A stretch of DNA of 64,000 bases from Enoplosus armatus. Lineage: Eukaryota > Chordata > Actinopteri > Centrarchiformes > Enoplosidae. A program made the position numbers and the translations under genes. The notes beneath the pieces were generated by a model. The model was not told the origin of the DNA. It made no database searches and saw only the letters and a list, made by a program, of their open reading frames with translations. How positions within the stretch are numbered: the first letter of the stretch is position 1; every line of letters starts with the position of its first letter. Positions 42,901-57,900 of this stretch are shown piece after piece. Location of the stretch: NCBI RefSeq assembly GCF_043641665.1, contig NC_092183.1:5791501-5855500 (forward strand). The letters run 5' to 3'.

Positions 42901-45900
42901 TACCTAACAGCTACCCAACGGCTTAACGATACATGTGCCACCAGGTTTAATCTACGCTCATATAGTAGAACAGTGTTTTTGCTAAATTTATCATGATAGT
43001 ACCATAACAAAAAAAGTTAAGTCTGATTAATGTAATAGTTCAAAGGACGTGGAAACGTTTTATAAGAAATGATTGTAAACGGCTTAAATCTCTCCTCTTA
43101 TTCAGAATAAGGTAAATATTGTTGCTGTTACGTAATTACAGCCATTCAACATCCCTCTGGGACTTGACATGTTAAAACACTTTGTTTCAGAGCCTTTATT
43201 TCTGCACTTTTATCTGATGACTTTACTCTAAATGTCCTTACTCAGTGTTTCTGAAATAGAACAATTATTATAAACGATACTGAACACTAACACAAAGCAC
43301 ATCTGCTTCCCACTCCTGTTCAACTCCCACAGAAGGAAAATATCCATCACTCTCAGGGTTTTAAATTAAAGAGTGAGACTCGTAGACTAGAGACTAGTAA
43401 AGCCTGTTCTGTGTCTTCAGCTGGCAATCATCTATAATGCAGCAGTGCTGTAAGTAAAGAAGACTTATGTTGGAGCAGATGTCATCCTGGGGCATGTTAT
43501 AGTAATACCTAACAGCTTTCATAGCAATTTTTACTGAAGACAACATAATGTAATGTACCTCCAGACAATTGTAGATGTTCAAACTTTGCAACAGTACCAA
43601 AAGGTGAGTTTGAAAAGACTTTTTGGGTATTTATTTTTCTGTCTCACAGCCATGTCAAGCCTGGTCTAAGAGTTAAGAACTGCATTCAGACAGGAGAACT
43701 GAGACTTCATGGGTCTGATTGACCTGAGTTCATAATTATGGTTGTGAATGGAGCTTGATGGGAGCACATACCTTTGGTCCAAACAGACCAAACACCCCTG
43801 GAAATCCTTGTTCACCAGTATCCCCCTGATAAACAGAGAGAAGGGAAAGTAATCTTCATCACTGAACCAGCAGAAGAAGTTGTCATGTAGAGGAATTTTA
43901 AGTTATTTGACAAATCAGTGCTCACTGGTTGCCCTTTAGGTCCAGGGTCTCCTTGTTTTCCTGGAAATCCCATCCCACCAATAGAGCCTCTTTTTCCTGA
44001 TGCGCCAGTTTGGCCAGGAAGACCCCTCTCACCCTGGAGAACACACACAAACACACGTAAACGCATGCACATCCTCCTCACATCTCACCCAATAACCTCT
44101 GAATAGAAGCGGCGAGTGCAGCGACAATCTCATGATCCCTCTCTGGCTTCCCACCAACGGACACTGCTAATTGCATTTAGTGGGGCACCTAACCAAGTAG
44201 GAAGCATCACTGCCAAGAACTGTACCTGGACCTTAACAGTGCTGGGAGGATGCCTTTTCCCCTACATCACTATCACCGTAGTGACCCCTTAAAAGCAGTT
44301 GTGAAAGTTCCATTATCACAAGATGCAGTAAAACCAAACTACAGTTTACTTCATATCAAACTGTCCAAATTCAATAAAAGATCACCAATATATGACCAAC
44401 TCAGTATCCAACTGTATTCCCCAACCATGAAAATTGCCAAAAGGTCCAACAAATAAAGCCTCTGTGTTTCTCACAGTCATATGTATGTAAATTTTATGTA
44501 ATATTGGCTTCCCAAAATTACTGTTGTAAATATGAGGTCTACTGAAAAATGGTGTTAAGACTTTGTGCAGATTTTGGCCTTTGAGATCAGAAAACACTCC
44601 AAATATAAGGGGAGCATTATGGTGCCATGCGAGGCAGATTAAAGCCAAGTTGGCAACTTCCACTTGATATTGGCAATAAAATTGCCTGCATTGTGATCTA
44701 TAAAAATGCTTGTGACATAACTTAACATTAAGGTCTTTGTGAATAAGGAAAAACTAAAATGAAGAAAAAAACAGTACAAATTGTCCATCCATCATTCTCA
44801 CCTTTGGTCCAAAGGAGCCTTGACTTCCGGGAAGCCCTGTCACACCAGTTTTACCCTGCTGTCCAGGTTTGCCAGGTAAGCCCATCTCTCCATCTTCTCC
44901 TTGCTCCCCCTAAACACAGAAGATAGTTGGTGAACAATAATCAGAGTTGGTTTTCTTTTCATTCATCTGAAAGGTGCCTCACTGAGTCCTCACCTTGACT
45001 CCTTTACTTCCATCTTTACCAGGCAGTCCATCCATGCCAGGCTGGCCCTCAAGTCCCTCCCTGCCCACAACTCCCCGCGGGCCAGGAGGACCCTCTGGAC
45101 CCTTAGAAAAGACAATTAGAAATGTTCATCTCAAAGCTTGCATTAGTTTTAAACACCAACATGTAGCTCGACTGTGAGTTATGTCTGATCATATAGTTAA
45201 GACAAGAAGTGCATCCAACTCACTGGTGGTCCTTTGGTACCGGACGCGCCTCTCGCCCCTGATTTTCCTTTCTGACCCTGGAGCATACAGAGTTCATGTT
45301 CCACAGTTCTGATATGGTTGCATGACAGAAATACAGTCCAATAATATTGCATATTGAGTTTTCTCAAACAAAAAAAATCATGTCACTATTATTTATGTCC
45401 TTACTTGATCACCTTTGGATCCTTTCAACCCCGGTTGTCCCTTTGGCCCCAAATGTCCCTGAAATGATCATTACTGTTTGATTTGAATTACACTGAGTGT
45501 GTTTAGACAATGTGACACAGTGTCTATATATCTGAGGTTTACGTTTTACATAAATGAGATACTTACAGGAAGCCCCGGGGCACCAGCTTCACCTCTCTTT
45601 CCATCAACACCTATTTGACCCTGGAAAACATAATTTTCTACATTTCAATGTACAGAATATAATCTAAACATAATTCACACCATACCTGAATACAAAAGGG
45701 AACAAAATGTCAGTTTTTTTTATTTCACTTACAATGTGTCCAGGGTCACCGGGCTCTCCTCTCTCTCCTCGGTCTCCAAGAGGACCCTGGAGAAATATGG
45801 AAACAAATTCATCAAACAGTCCAGATCACCACTAACAAACGACACGGGAAAAACGGGTACATGTAAGAAACTCACTCTGTCACCTTCGGGACCTGGAGGA

Positions 45901-48900
45901 CCTTCTGCCTTGCTGTCGTCTCCCTGTTCACCCTAAATAAGCAACATAAAAACAGACACACAACCGCAATCAATGGAATTTCCCTCAAACCCAATAGTCA
46001 GTGCAAAATCAATGCATGTTTTGTTTGAAAGAGTATTACAATGGAAACACATCGCCCGCTCTCCCCTTATGAATGGCAAATCATTACATGCATTATTACC
46101 CACAATGATCCCATTTCACATAAATGGAGCCAATGTTTGTTCCAGGGTCTTATGGGATTCATTAAACAATAACCACGGATGTGTGTATGATTTTAATAGT
46201 CATGTGTTCAGCATGTGTCAAATGCAATAAATAAATGAAGAGCCCAACAGGCATCTAAAAGTAGGAGAATAATTAGTGCAGAATTGACACTTACATGGAT
46301 GAATAGCAACATATTGTAGCATTAGTGCTTTAACAGCTAACAACTGTGATACAGATCTGTATTCATCTGCAACATGTTTCAGTGCCAGGGTTACCTGGCT
46401 CTCAATTGACAATCATACATTTTGCAACAACCCGTGTGATAGCATGATACTGATTTAATTTGAAAGCAAGTGCAGCCATTATTTCGTGTATATTGGCAAA
46501 GAGAAAATAACAAATATCCACATCCAGATGTCTCCTGCCCAGGGACTAAAAGAAATGTAAATTAGCGTCTCACAAACACTGGTGCAGTGTGTTCTATCGT
46601 GTGCTACTCCTGTCAAACACAAATTATGGTGCTAATATACCCAGAATCATGAGCAGAAAAGTCCAGGTGCTCGGCTAATTGTATCCATTTGACAGCCCTG
46701 AGTTAACTGGATGTGCCCTAGTTCATATCATGGATCAAATTAGGGATGACTTTAGGGAATATTGCGAGGACAACAAGACAGACAGAGGAAGCACTAATTA
46801 GGGACACAACTGAAGTTCCAATGCTTCGGAAAAAAACTGACCGTGCACTAAAAGACAATGAGCTGCATGACAGTTTTACATTGGTAAGTAATGCAACCAT
46901 TTAAGGCCCCCAGAGCTCATTAGACTAAATCAAAGTGCAGACGGCTATTAGCGACAGCAAAATGTGGTAATGTACCTTTTCACCTTTTGGCCCTGGAGGT
47001 CCCAGAGGGCCCTGCGGTCCCGTGTGACCCTATGGCAAGAAAAAAAAAATGTGGCTCATTTCAGGACTGTAACCTCACAGCCTTCACTCCTGTTTACTGT
47101 GTGAAATATTATGTTCATAATGTCAAAACACATGGAATCGAGGTAGAGACTGAGAGGGATAAAACATCAATCATCACTGTATCTTTTGTTGCCATGGAGA
47201 ATGCAATTTTGTGATTCATCAGTCAAGTTGTGGGTATGTGTGTCAAAAATGTGATTATACTGTAGTCTGCAATGATCGATTTCTCACCCCCAATCTTATC
47301 CTGAATTGATTATGTGCATACGCAAATACAGACCAGTAATATTACTATTTTTATCTCTTTTGTACAAGAAATAAGAGAAAGTTTGTTGTTAAAAATCTCC
47401 TGCAAAGGAAATGCTTCTCCACCACCCCAAATTCTTAGCTAGCAAACATAAAGTGTCTTCTTTGTTGGTATGGTTAGATAGAGAGAGGCACATTTAGCTA
47501 GCTGCAAGCAGACATGGCATGTTCTCTTTTTGCTATTCAATTTTTTCCCTTTTTTCTTAACTTTGCAAGATTTGTCCTCGTATAGCCACCATACACACAA
47601 CAAGTTGTTTTGATGTCTAAGTTCTGCCCTCTAGTGGTCAGCTTTAAGACAAAAATGTATTAAAATTGTATACTGTTTGTCATATTCTAACCTGGTTTAT
47701 GCCTTTATATAGCAAAGACTCAGAAGAAATCAAAGTTAAGTCACCAAAACTACACAAGGGGTTGTTAACACATCAGAGTACTAGAGAGGATTCCCCTGAA
47801 TACGGAGTGAAGAAGAAGCACAGAACACCAGCAATTGAGATTCAGCCTGTGATTCATCAACACCAGAACAATACAAGCATAGCATCTTCTCGCAAGTCAA
47901 TAGGATCATTCAATAATGTTGTGTATGAAATATAAACCCAGATGAAACACCTTCTAAAGAAAAAAAAAAATCAATCTAGGCTTTTTAAACACAGGTCAGT
48001 GTGAGGAAACAAGTGCTTAGCATTGATTGGTAGAAATTTAGAAATAATACCAAGAAAAAAGGGCCCACACACTAGATGGACCCCAAACAGGTTTACTGAA
48101 TACAGCTATGATGTTTCGACATCACATCTTCATCAGGAAACGTTTTTCTTTTTACCCACACACCTGATATCATATTGTACATGCACTACTATGGGGAATG
48201 AACATGAAAAATAAAACGCTTGGCTTCCTAAACAAGTTGAAAAGCCTTTATTTTAGAGGCTTGATTGTCAGTTTTTAACATTTATGAATTCATAGCAGAC
48301 TTTTGGAAGTTTTTGGAAGTGCTGTAGATCCCTCACTTTCATAGCATCCTGCAATGAAATGTATTATTCCATCACTGCTTATGAAGAAGTGCTCACCTCG
48401 TAACCTGATATGCCTGGATCTCCTTGTTGGCCCATTTTCCCCGGAGCACCCTGGAGAAATATATATATTAGCCCACATCCACCAACAACCAAGCAAGTCC
48501 CTCAAACCATTTCTGGATGTCTTACCACTGGCCCCATGGTTCCTCTCGCCCCCTTCTGTCCGACAAACCCCGTCTCGCCCCGCTCGCCGATCGGCCCAGT
48601 CTCACCCAGGTGACCTTGGTGACCCTTGCTCCCCTGGAGAGAGGCCATAAATGAGCAGCTATGCAGTGAGTGTACAAAATTCTCTGAACAGTTGTGCGGG
48701 TAGTTTGACAAATCAAACATTTAATCCTGAAAGTCTATTTGACGAGCACTTCCAATGTTGTGCTTATGGAGGTTACTGACCTTACTGTTTACCACTACAG
48801 CAGAGAGCTATTCAACCCCTTGTACAAGAGAGCAAATTGACAGACATTCAAGAATGAAAGGTGTATTTTTCAGCCCCAAGCAAGTGAACTGACAAACCTT

Positions 48901-51900
48901 TTCTCCTAGTTTTCCTCTTTCACCAATTTTGCCAGGTTTACCCTCCTGACCCTGGTGAAAGAACATCAAACAGGATTGTAAGTGGACAAAAAGAGCCGTC
49001 TTTTCATGGGAATTGAATGAAATTGGGAGTTGGCAGCTGAGACACTCACCCTTACACCCACCAGTCCAGGAAGCCCAAGAGGTCCTTCCTTTCCTGTGAG
49101 ACCGATTTCACCCCTGTCACCTGTAGCGCCCTCTGGACCAGCATCTCCTTTTTCACCCTGAAAAGAGTAGCACAAGTCCAATGAAAAAAGGTGATCAAAC
49201 AATTGAGTTACAATATACTGAACTATTTTGATGGCACAGGCAATTTTGTCCTGTTGAAGTTTGAATACATTTGAATAAAATATTCAGACTGGAAAAAATA
49301 TTATTCATATCCAATAAAACCTTTTGTGTTTCACAAGTCAACAATGAATAAATAAATGACAAACTGCCTTGACTAAATCCAATATATCAATGAAAGGTCT
49401 GTCTGTGCTTACAGGTTTCATACGCCGCTTATGATATTCCACATTATTCAATGACCAAATGTCTGCTGAAAGGTTATCGCAAAGCCTGGGGGGCCACAAC
49501 GACAAAAACTCTGTCACCCATATTTCTTGAATTTTGACTGCAAAACAGTAAGTCAGTCAGGCCTGAGCCGATGATTGCAGAGTCCTTCCTGTAGTGCATA
49601 GCATTAAGAGTCTACCATTGTGAGTGGGAGTTTGATTCTGGGAGCACTGCAAGTTATAAATAAAATCTTAAATTGTATCCAGTACTCACAAGCCACAAAG
49701 ACGTGAAGCCAGGACAGGGAGGATCTGAGCTCTACAGCTGGCTCTACATAAAAGTCTTGATGCAGCATTCTGAAGTAGCTGCAGTTTCTACAGTGACAGC
49801 TTAGGCATGTAAACAGAGGGTTGCTGTAGTGCAGCCAGACGGACACAAAAGCATAGTGAGACAGAACAGGCTGTAATTTGTAAATATTTCTAAGATGGAA
49901 AAAAAAGAATGTCACAGTGACTTGACATGTTGTTCAGGGTGTATAATGCTCCCAGAGCATCACTTCCTGCCTGAAAGTGGGCTGAGGCTCAGCTGTACAT
50001 TTGATGCTTCATTATCAGAACTGACAATGAGGACTTCAGTTTTGTTGCAACTTTACTGAAAGAAATTGTTGGCCAACCAACCTTTCATAGCAGACAAGCG
50101 TTTACTTAGAGTAGTTTAAGGGAAGCCCTGTCAATTTAACAAAAGGTAAGAAACAAAACCAAAAAGGCTAATGATCTGTCCAAGTGGAAATATGTCAATA
50201 GAAAAAGTGGACAAATAATTGAGCCCTAAGGAACACCATTGATAAAAGGAGCAGAAGAACACAAATAATTCCTTACAGAAACTGAGAAACACCTGTCAAG
50301 GACGCGGGATGAAAACCAGTGCAATGTTGTCCCACCTACTGAATATTCTAGTGAAGTCTGCACAGTCGCAGTAAAAATAACTGAGCACTTTCCAGCATCA
50401 GCACACTTCAAAACCATTAGAGAGCCTTCATGCTGATAGTGGGAAAATAATATTGTAATTAATCCAACTTCCATTGAACTACAGGAAATGTGTTGTTGTT
50501 TTTTCCACAATTGGACAGCTGGCACACTAAAAGGCCATTTCTAATGATGATAGGAATCTCCAAAAAGTGCTTAGAAATAAAATAAACATTTGTTTCCCAA
50601 ATTATTTGTACACAATTGTTTTTAACATTTGGAATACCTTGTCCTCCTTCACAACAGTGTTACACTCCTGTAAACATGTAGTTCAATCTTGTGTTAAGAC
50701 ATGGTTTTAGTTTTGAAGTCACATTCAATTTCTTAGAAGCTTCTACTGTATTTAAGTTTCCATCTTTTTTCTTTCTCCCTGTTTCCTGGTCTCCCTGCTC
50801 AACCTAGCCAACCTCGCCTTCCTGATACAATATAATAGGAGTCTTATTAAGATGCAATTATGGCTCCTCTCTGAAGCAATCAATATTACAGATATACAGT
50901 GACAGGCTTTCACCACTTGATACTCTCATAAAACCTGGAAACAAGAAGTAAGTATTCAATTTGTTATAGACTGCTGGAAGGAGGCAGTCATTAGAATCCT
51001 CTAATTATTTGCTGAATTTCTATTTTAAATTTCATCAAGTAATACGACAATGAACCATGACAATGCACTGATTTTAATTCCCCTCACATTTCACAGCACA
51101 AGCTGCAAATCCCTCAAGCTGCCGTTTTCCATCCAGGAGCTGCACTGTGGCCAAGAACCACTCAAAGTAGTTTAGTCTCCTGATTAACAGAAAACGTCCT
51201 GTACAGCGAGGAGCCGAACAGACTCTCAGGTTGACTCTATTGTAAACCTCAGTCTTCTCTGTGCTCACATTTTACCACCTTCCCTAAGTCAGGAAGAAAT
51301 AGCCATCTCATGTTATTCATTTATAAAGCTCCACTGTTGAAGCCTCCAAACTACCTCACGTCTCATTTAAATCTAGTAACTGCAGTGCACGATCCAGAAA
51401 CTACTTAACCTTAGATATCCCTCATGTATGCACTAATGTTGGCAGAACTTGTTTCAGGTACTATGCACCTTTTAAATCACCTGTTCTTTTATTTGTTTTT
51501 AACTCTAGGCCTCTCAGATCCTCAGTTGTTTCTAACGATCGAGGCTAGTGGGTAGGGGAGATAGTGCCCTTGCAGTGGCCGCTCCAAAGCTTTGAAACAG
51601 CCTTCCGCTTTGTTCCCCCTCCACTGAGACTTGAGACAGAACTCCAGACGTACATGTTTTCACTGGCATTTGGTTGCTCTTAGTGGTTTCAATATTTATA
51701 TATAATCTTTTACTCTTTATAAATTGATTTTACAAGGTTTTTTTTTCTGTTTTACATTTGTGGACATATTTTGATATTGCCTTGTATTCTTCATTGCCAT
51801 CTATTGTTGTTATTGTTACTATTTACTACTGATGTAATTTCCTCAATTCTGGTTGTTTTTAAACGTGCTATATAAATAAACTTGATTTGATTTGATAAAT

Positions 51901-54900
51901 GGAATTGCAAACTGCATTCAAACTAGAGCCTTGACGATTTTAAAGCTTTATTATCTGATGTTTTTCATGATTTTTGTAACTGTGTTATTAATTCCTTGAT
52001 TATTGTGTAGTTATGTTGTTTCTGTTTTGCTGATTGTGTTTTTGTTCTCAGGTCTCTCTTGGAAAAGAGACCTTGACCTCAATGAGACCGCCTGATTAAC
52101 GAACAAAGATTAAATACAAATAAAAAGTTGTTTGTGGGGTCTGTCAGCCATACTTCCAGTAGTGTGGCTCTGCTGAATAAGCAGCTTTTTTGTGCTTTCC
52201 ATCTTTTTTTTTTCCTGTCACAATACTTGCCAGACTTTAGAGCACTTAAAATAGCCCCGCTATCTGTTTTCACTAAGCATCAACACAACGCAGCTCCGAC
52301 TGTACAAAGGCCAATATCTCACAAACAATACTCGACTTGCTCTAATTACAATAAGCTGCAATAGTAAACAGGAAAGTTCACTGAGTTCACAGACATAAAG
52401 CTTCAGGAAAGAATGAATCCGGGTTGAAGTTATTGACAACAATTTGATTGCTGGCCAAGGACTTGAAGTAACGTTTTTCCAGTCCTAAACAGTAAAAAGC
52501 ACTGACGAATAAATCAAATTTTAAGTCACAATACGTCTCTCGTTTTTGAACTTGCCTTGGCTCCATCAGGTCCACTTGTTCCAGCCTCCCCATCAATGCC
52601 TGGCTCTCCCTGATAGACAAATCATAAAAATATTATGGTTGCACTGTGATTTATTGTTACAAGGACAGTAATCACAGGAAGCAAAAACAGATGTGTAGCA
52701 AGCCAAACATTGGCAAAACTGTATTTGAGTACATTTTGAAAACAAATTTTACCTCGTGGTTTGTGTGTTGCCATTTTTGAGGTTCTGCCAAAATACTTTA
52801 ACTCTTAAGAGAAAGAAAACATGGGATACTCACTCTCGGGCCGATCAAACCCTGCTCCCCGATGTTTCCATGTAGACCAATGGCCCCCTGTCAGGAGAAG
52901 AAACATGATGGTTATGTCATTGGTGATGTGTTGTATCTCTTGATGTACAATCTTTGCTGCCACCGTGCTTGTTTTACCAAAACTGTCTACTCAGTAATGG
53001 CGAGTAGTAATGGCATTATATTTGCTCCCAAAAATCCTGAGTGACATTTAACTAACTATATTGGAAGGTAGCTAGCAAACTAAGCCAACCAGTTTAATAA
53101 ACAGTAGTTATTTTCACTCTCCCAATGCTTCCCTTCTTCCCTAGTAACCGATAATCCTACTTGCAATCTGAGTTTTCCAATTGGCTGAAATTGTGGCACA
53201 CTGTAACACTCTGTCAGAGAAAGCAAGCGAAAGACACTTTGAGAGAGTGTCCAAGAGTTCAAGAGGCCACAGACGTTATTATTAACACAAATTCATTTAT
53301 TGAGCACAAAATAGATTTTTAGGATTGAGGCCCAAATATATTCCCATTGAGTAGAAGGTGCTGCCCCCCATGTCCATAACCATTTACTGCAGGAAAGGCT
53401 GTTGTAATGTCATCATCCCACACAAATGTTCATGGTGTAAAACAAAAAAACATAAGTACACATCCACCAGTCCAATATCTCATAATCAATGAAACCTTCT
53501 CTCCAGGTTCACCAGGCAGTCCTCTCTCTCCAGCCTTCCCCGGCGGGCCCTGTCAAAAACAGTGACAGCCTTTAGTATTCAGTGCAAAAGTTAGTGGGAG
53601 TTCTCACACACGTGCTGTGTGATCAAACTCACCTTCTGCCCCATCTCCCCCAGTGGCCCAATCGTTCCTGGTGGCCCTGCTGGTCCCTGCGGAAAAGCAG
53701 AAGCATCAATAAAAAGGGTGATGCTTTCTACTCTTGGACAAACACTTCTGAAAGTGACAGTAAAGGAGGAAAAATGTGAAAAGAAATAAGAAGCAGGCAG
53801 AAAGTGTGGATTTGTGGAGATAAGTTAATCTGCAGGGCTAAGAGCCTTCAAAACACTGAGCCAAAGCTTCTGCAAGTGACGGAAACAGGCCTGCTGTTAT
53901 AGAGACACATTCAGGCTACAATAAAGCTGCCTCTCCAGGAAGGTGATGGTGTAAATCAAATTGTCTCAGAGTCACTACTTCTCTGCTTGTGTCTGTGAGA
54001 CTTGGGCAGAATGAGAGAAAGAGGATTAGGTTGTTCTGGGCTTTTTCAACAGGATATGGGTTTCTAGGAAGTACTGAATAAAAAGGTGTTAAAATGGAAA
54101 TTCTTTTATATGCAAGGCCAAGAAGGCGGGTGCAGAGTAGGTGCTGGAGAGCCACAGGTCATTACAGATAATGAGACACTATGGTTTCTGCCTATATCCT
54201 CTTTAAGAGATTCTGTAGTTTTACAAAACTGTACCAGATGGCGTAAACGACACAGAGAAAAAAAACATATAGTAGGTCTTTGATAATTGGGTTGATTCTC
54301 AAATATTGATCCAAAATAGGGCACATTCATGTAGGCAAACAAACTCACTGGTTCTCCTGCAATTCCTTTGGCTCCTGGAGGTCCGGAGGGTCCTTGAACG
54401 CCCTGAAAACAACACCGCTGTTTATAACACACACACTACTGGTATTCATACCCATGCTGAAACGCTACAACACCCACTTCGAGCAACAGTGTGCCACACA
54501 CGCCTCTCTTGTTCACCACTGTTCCCCAAAATGAGTCCACCCCAAAAATCAAGACTGACCTAAAAGAGGCCTCTGTTAGCCCCAATCACTTACTGGAAAT
54601 CCCTTAGGCCCAGCTTCACCAGGGTCGCCGAGCTTTCCCTGCAGCAAAACGACACAAACGGAAAAATAAGTTCAACTCTAAGAGGTGAACAGTGAGTGTT
54701 TAATGGTGCTGTTTGTTGTTACACCATGTCAACCTTATGGAGGGGTAAACAGGCATAGTGAGTATAAGACTAGTGCTCAGTTCACTTCCTGGAGTGTTCT
54801 TAAACACACAAGAAAAGATGTGTTGTAAAACAACACAGGGATGATAAAATATAGGGCTGCAATTAATAATTATTACTTTACTTTAAAAAAAAACAGTGAA

Positions 54901-57900
54901 AAATGCCAATCACAAGTTGTGAGAGCTTTTTAGCTTTCTATTTTCCCAAAGGTATTCAATTCACAATGAAATAATATGATAATATATAACAGAGAAAACT
55001 AGTGAACGTTTGGCCTTCTTAACTAATAAATGACTTAAAACAATCAGTGGTGAAGAGTAACTTAATATATTTACTCAAAGTAGTTTTAAAATACTGCAAC
55101 TTTATACTTCTTATATCCCTCCACATGTCAGAGGGAAATATAGTTTTTACTCTACATTTGTTTGACAGCTGTGATAGTTACTAGTTACTTTGAAGAATAG
55201 GATTTTACATATAAAACACATGATGATCTTATCTAATGGATTGTTATAGATTTAACCAACAACAGTGTATAAAATCGGTAACATTAGCTCCACCTCGATC
55301 AGCAACAACAGTAAAATGATACTTACGTAGCCATTAGAGGCCATTTTTCTTTACTATACTTTTACTTTTGATACTTTAAGTACATTTGCTGATAATAATA
55401 CTTTACAACAGTAATATTCTAAATGCAGGACTTAGTATTGCTGCTTTTACTTAAGTGAATTATTTAAATACTTCTTCCATTACTGTTACGAGGGGAAAGT
55501 AAAGAAGCCCACTTTTTCTTACCATCTCCCCGGGGAGGCCCAATTTTCCTGGTGGACCATCAGGGCCCTGCAAAGACAAACATCCAACACAGTTAACTGA
55601 GCTTTCTAAAATCCCCCAGAGTCAAAATGTTTCCGACTGCCAAGCACTACCAGCAGCATCAATATTTTAGGACTCTTTGATTTAAGGTTCTGTTGTTAGA
55701 TTTGTAGTTAACAAAGAGGATCCTCTAAAGATTCTTCTACATGTTAAAAATAGTAAATAATTACAAAGCTGCTTGTAAAAGTTCTCATGATTTTTATTTC
55801 CCCTCCATTACAGAAACTTGGGACATTTTGGTTATCCTGGCTTTCCGTGGGACAGATTTGATGTGTGCAATTAGGAATTTGAAGGGCAGACATTGCTCTA
55901 AGGCAGTTTGGCATGTAAAGCAACATTATTAATAAAGGAGCATTATCAACTTTGACTTTCTGACCATGTGCTCACCTTCACTCCAGCGGACCCTTTCTCC
56001 CCCACTGGGCCATCAGGACCCCTCAGACCCTATGCAAAGAAATAAAAGTTGTCACTGATGAATAGCTTTGGAAAATGTGGCCTTTAACAGACCTGAGGCG
56101 CACTGTTGGATATATTAAGTCAATGAATTAGGGCACTTAATCTCCATTTTTTTCATCCCTATTTCGTGGAGCCTGGGAGGCAGTTCTCTTGGTTTTATTG
56201 TGTACTGTGGTTTAGCCCACATTGGAGAAACACCATCAAAGATTGTGGCGATTTTGCAAATACTTGGCATCTGAGAATTAGCTCCGAAGCAAGCCCAATC
56301 CGCACTGTGTAGACTTTGTCCCCATCTTTCCACGATCACACACTTGTGGTACCGCCTGAACACACTGGGGTTATTGTAAAGAAGCCTTGGGAAAAGGTCA
56401 CAAATCCTGTAGCTGATTCATCCTTGCCATTAAAGTTGAACCAAACTATTCACTGTCAGAAAACATGAAAGGACTGACTGCAACATTTGCTGGTTGTTCA
56501 TGTAAGCATGTTATATAAAAGTGATCTAAACAGTGCCTGAGCAGAACACAGCTCCTACCTATGTAAGGCTTTGAAATGTCCGTTGCTGCTTGATATTAAT
56601 AGACACATTTGTTCAAGACTGTTGTTGGCAGACTGAGACGTAGCAGTGTTCAATTATAGGGGAAACTATTTCTATTTTGTAATTGTGGCTATGTACAATT
56701 GATGACAATTATATCAGAATTGTGAAATGTGCGTTAAACCATGAAGAAAAGATAAATTAATTAAATTTAATAAGCTCTCTGATCATTGTTGTTATAATGT
56801 TCACACCTTCATGCTACTAGAGTGATCGGTCTTATTTCAAGTTATTGTCTCTTTGTCTTAAAAAAGCACATGATAAAACTGCAAGGGAAATTCTGAAATT
56901 ATCTCCATCCATCGGCTTTTTTTTTTTTTTTGGAGGCGAAAACAATATTGACTATATGACCTATTAAGGTCGACATGTTTTGCAGTGCAGACATTTATCA
57001 TCCATCCCTCCCTCCATAACCCATTCAACCCGAACAGGCACATTAGGTGGAAGCTCACCCACTACCCCTGGCTTTCTTTTAAAGTGCACCAATTTTAGGG
57101 CTTTTTACTTAAGAGTGCAGGGAAAACCCCTGAGATAGAATGATGGTAATGACTTTCTTACAAATCGGAGGAACAGGCATCATGTGAAGATTGAAAAGTT
57201 GCTTAAATTCAGTGGAGTCAGTCTGGATGGAGGCCTACAAGATTCAACTTCTAAACAAACTTGAATGACAGGGTAGCTGTCACTACTTTTCTTGGAACCC
57301 TATGATTAATTTATTGTGCTCACATATTGCTTTCACTCCTTTCAGGAATAAACACAGACCACATTTTTAATATGTGTGTCCAGCAGAATAAAGATATTAT
57401 TAAATAAATAAATACAAAACATTCAGCACAGGAAAAGGTAGTTACTAGGTTTTCCCCATTCTTGTTGACTGTGAATTACTTCAGACAGTGTCATAAGGAG
57501 ACTGGTGTTTAATCATACTGGTCTTAATTTTATTTTCCAAAGCCTTGATGTAATGTTCAGCTATTATAGTTATTACATTTTACATTTGTGACTGCTTGTG
57601 ATATCAGGAGAGCCGTGTAAAACCAATCCACGGAATGAAATGCCTTAATCATACCACTTATTCATGTTAGATCAATTATTCATTCAGTCCAATGATCCTG
57701 CTGTGTAACCATGAGCTATTTTCCCAAAGTAGAAAAACTAAATTATGGAAAAGCCAGCAAACACTGGAATTATCTTGAGCTCACGGCAGACACAGCAACG
57801 CACGCACATTGCCATGTAAAGAAACTCCAGGATGTTTTACTGTATGTAGCAAGACGTTTATCATGTTAGAATCCATGTGCTTTACTAATATATGTTCAGA

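Noticed and set aside
47666..47935. 89-codon plus-strand open frame in a collagen intron
   Set aside because: No Gly-X-Y content, no domain, antisense to the gene, and low-complexity polar sequence.
50807..50822. Reading the collagen-like relic as a live exon in the frame E-G-E-V-G
   Set aside because: That frame meets TAG after five codons, the donor is missing, and neighbouring exons join without it.
54106..54432. Long minus-strand frame running past a collagen exon
   Set aside because: Only 54349-54402 is exon; the rest is read-through into the intron after a GTGAG donor.
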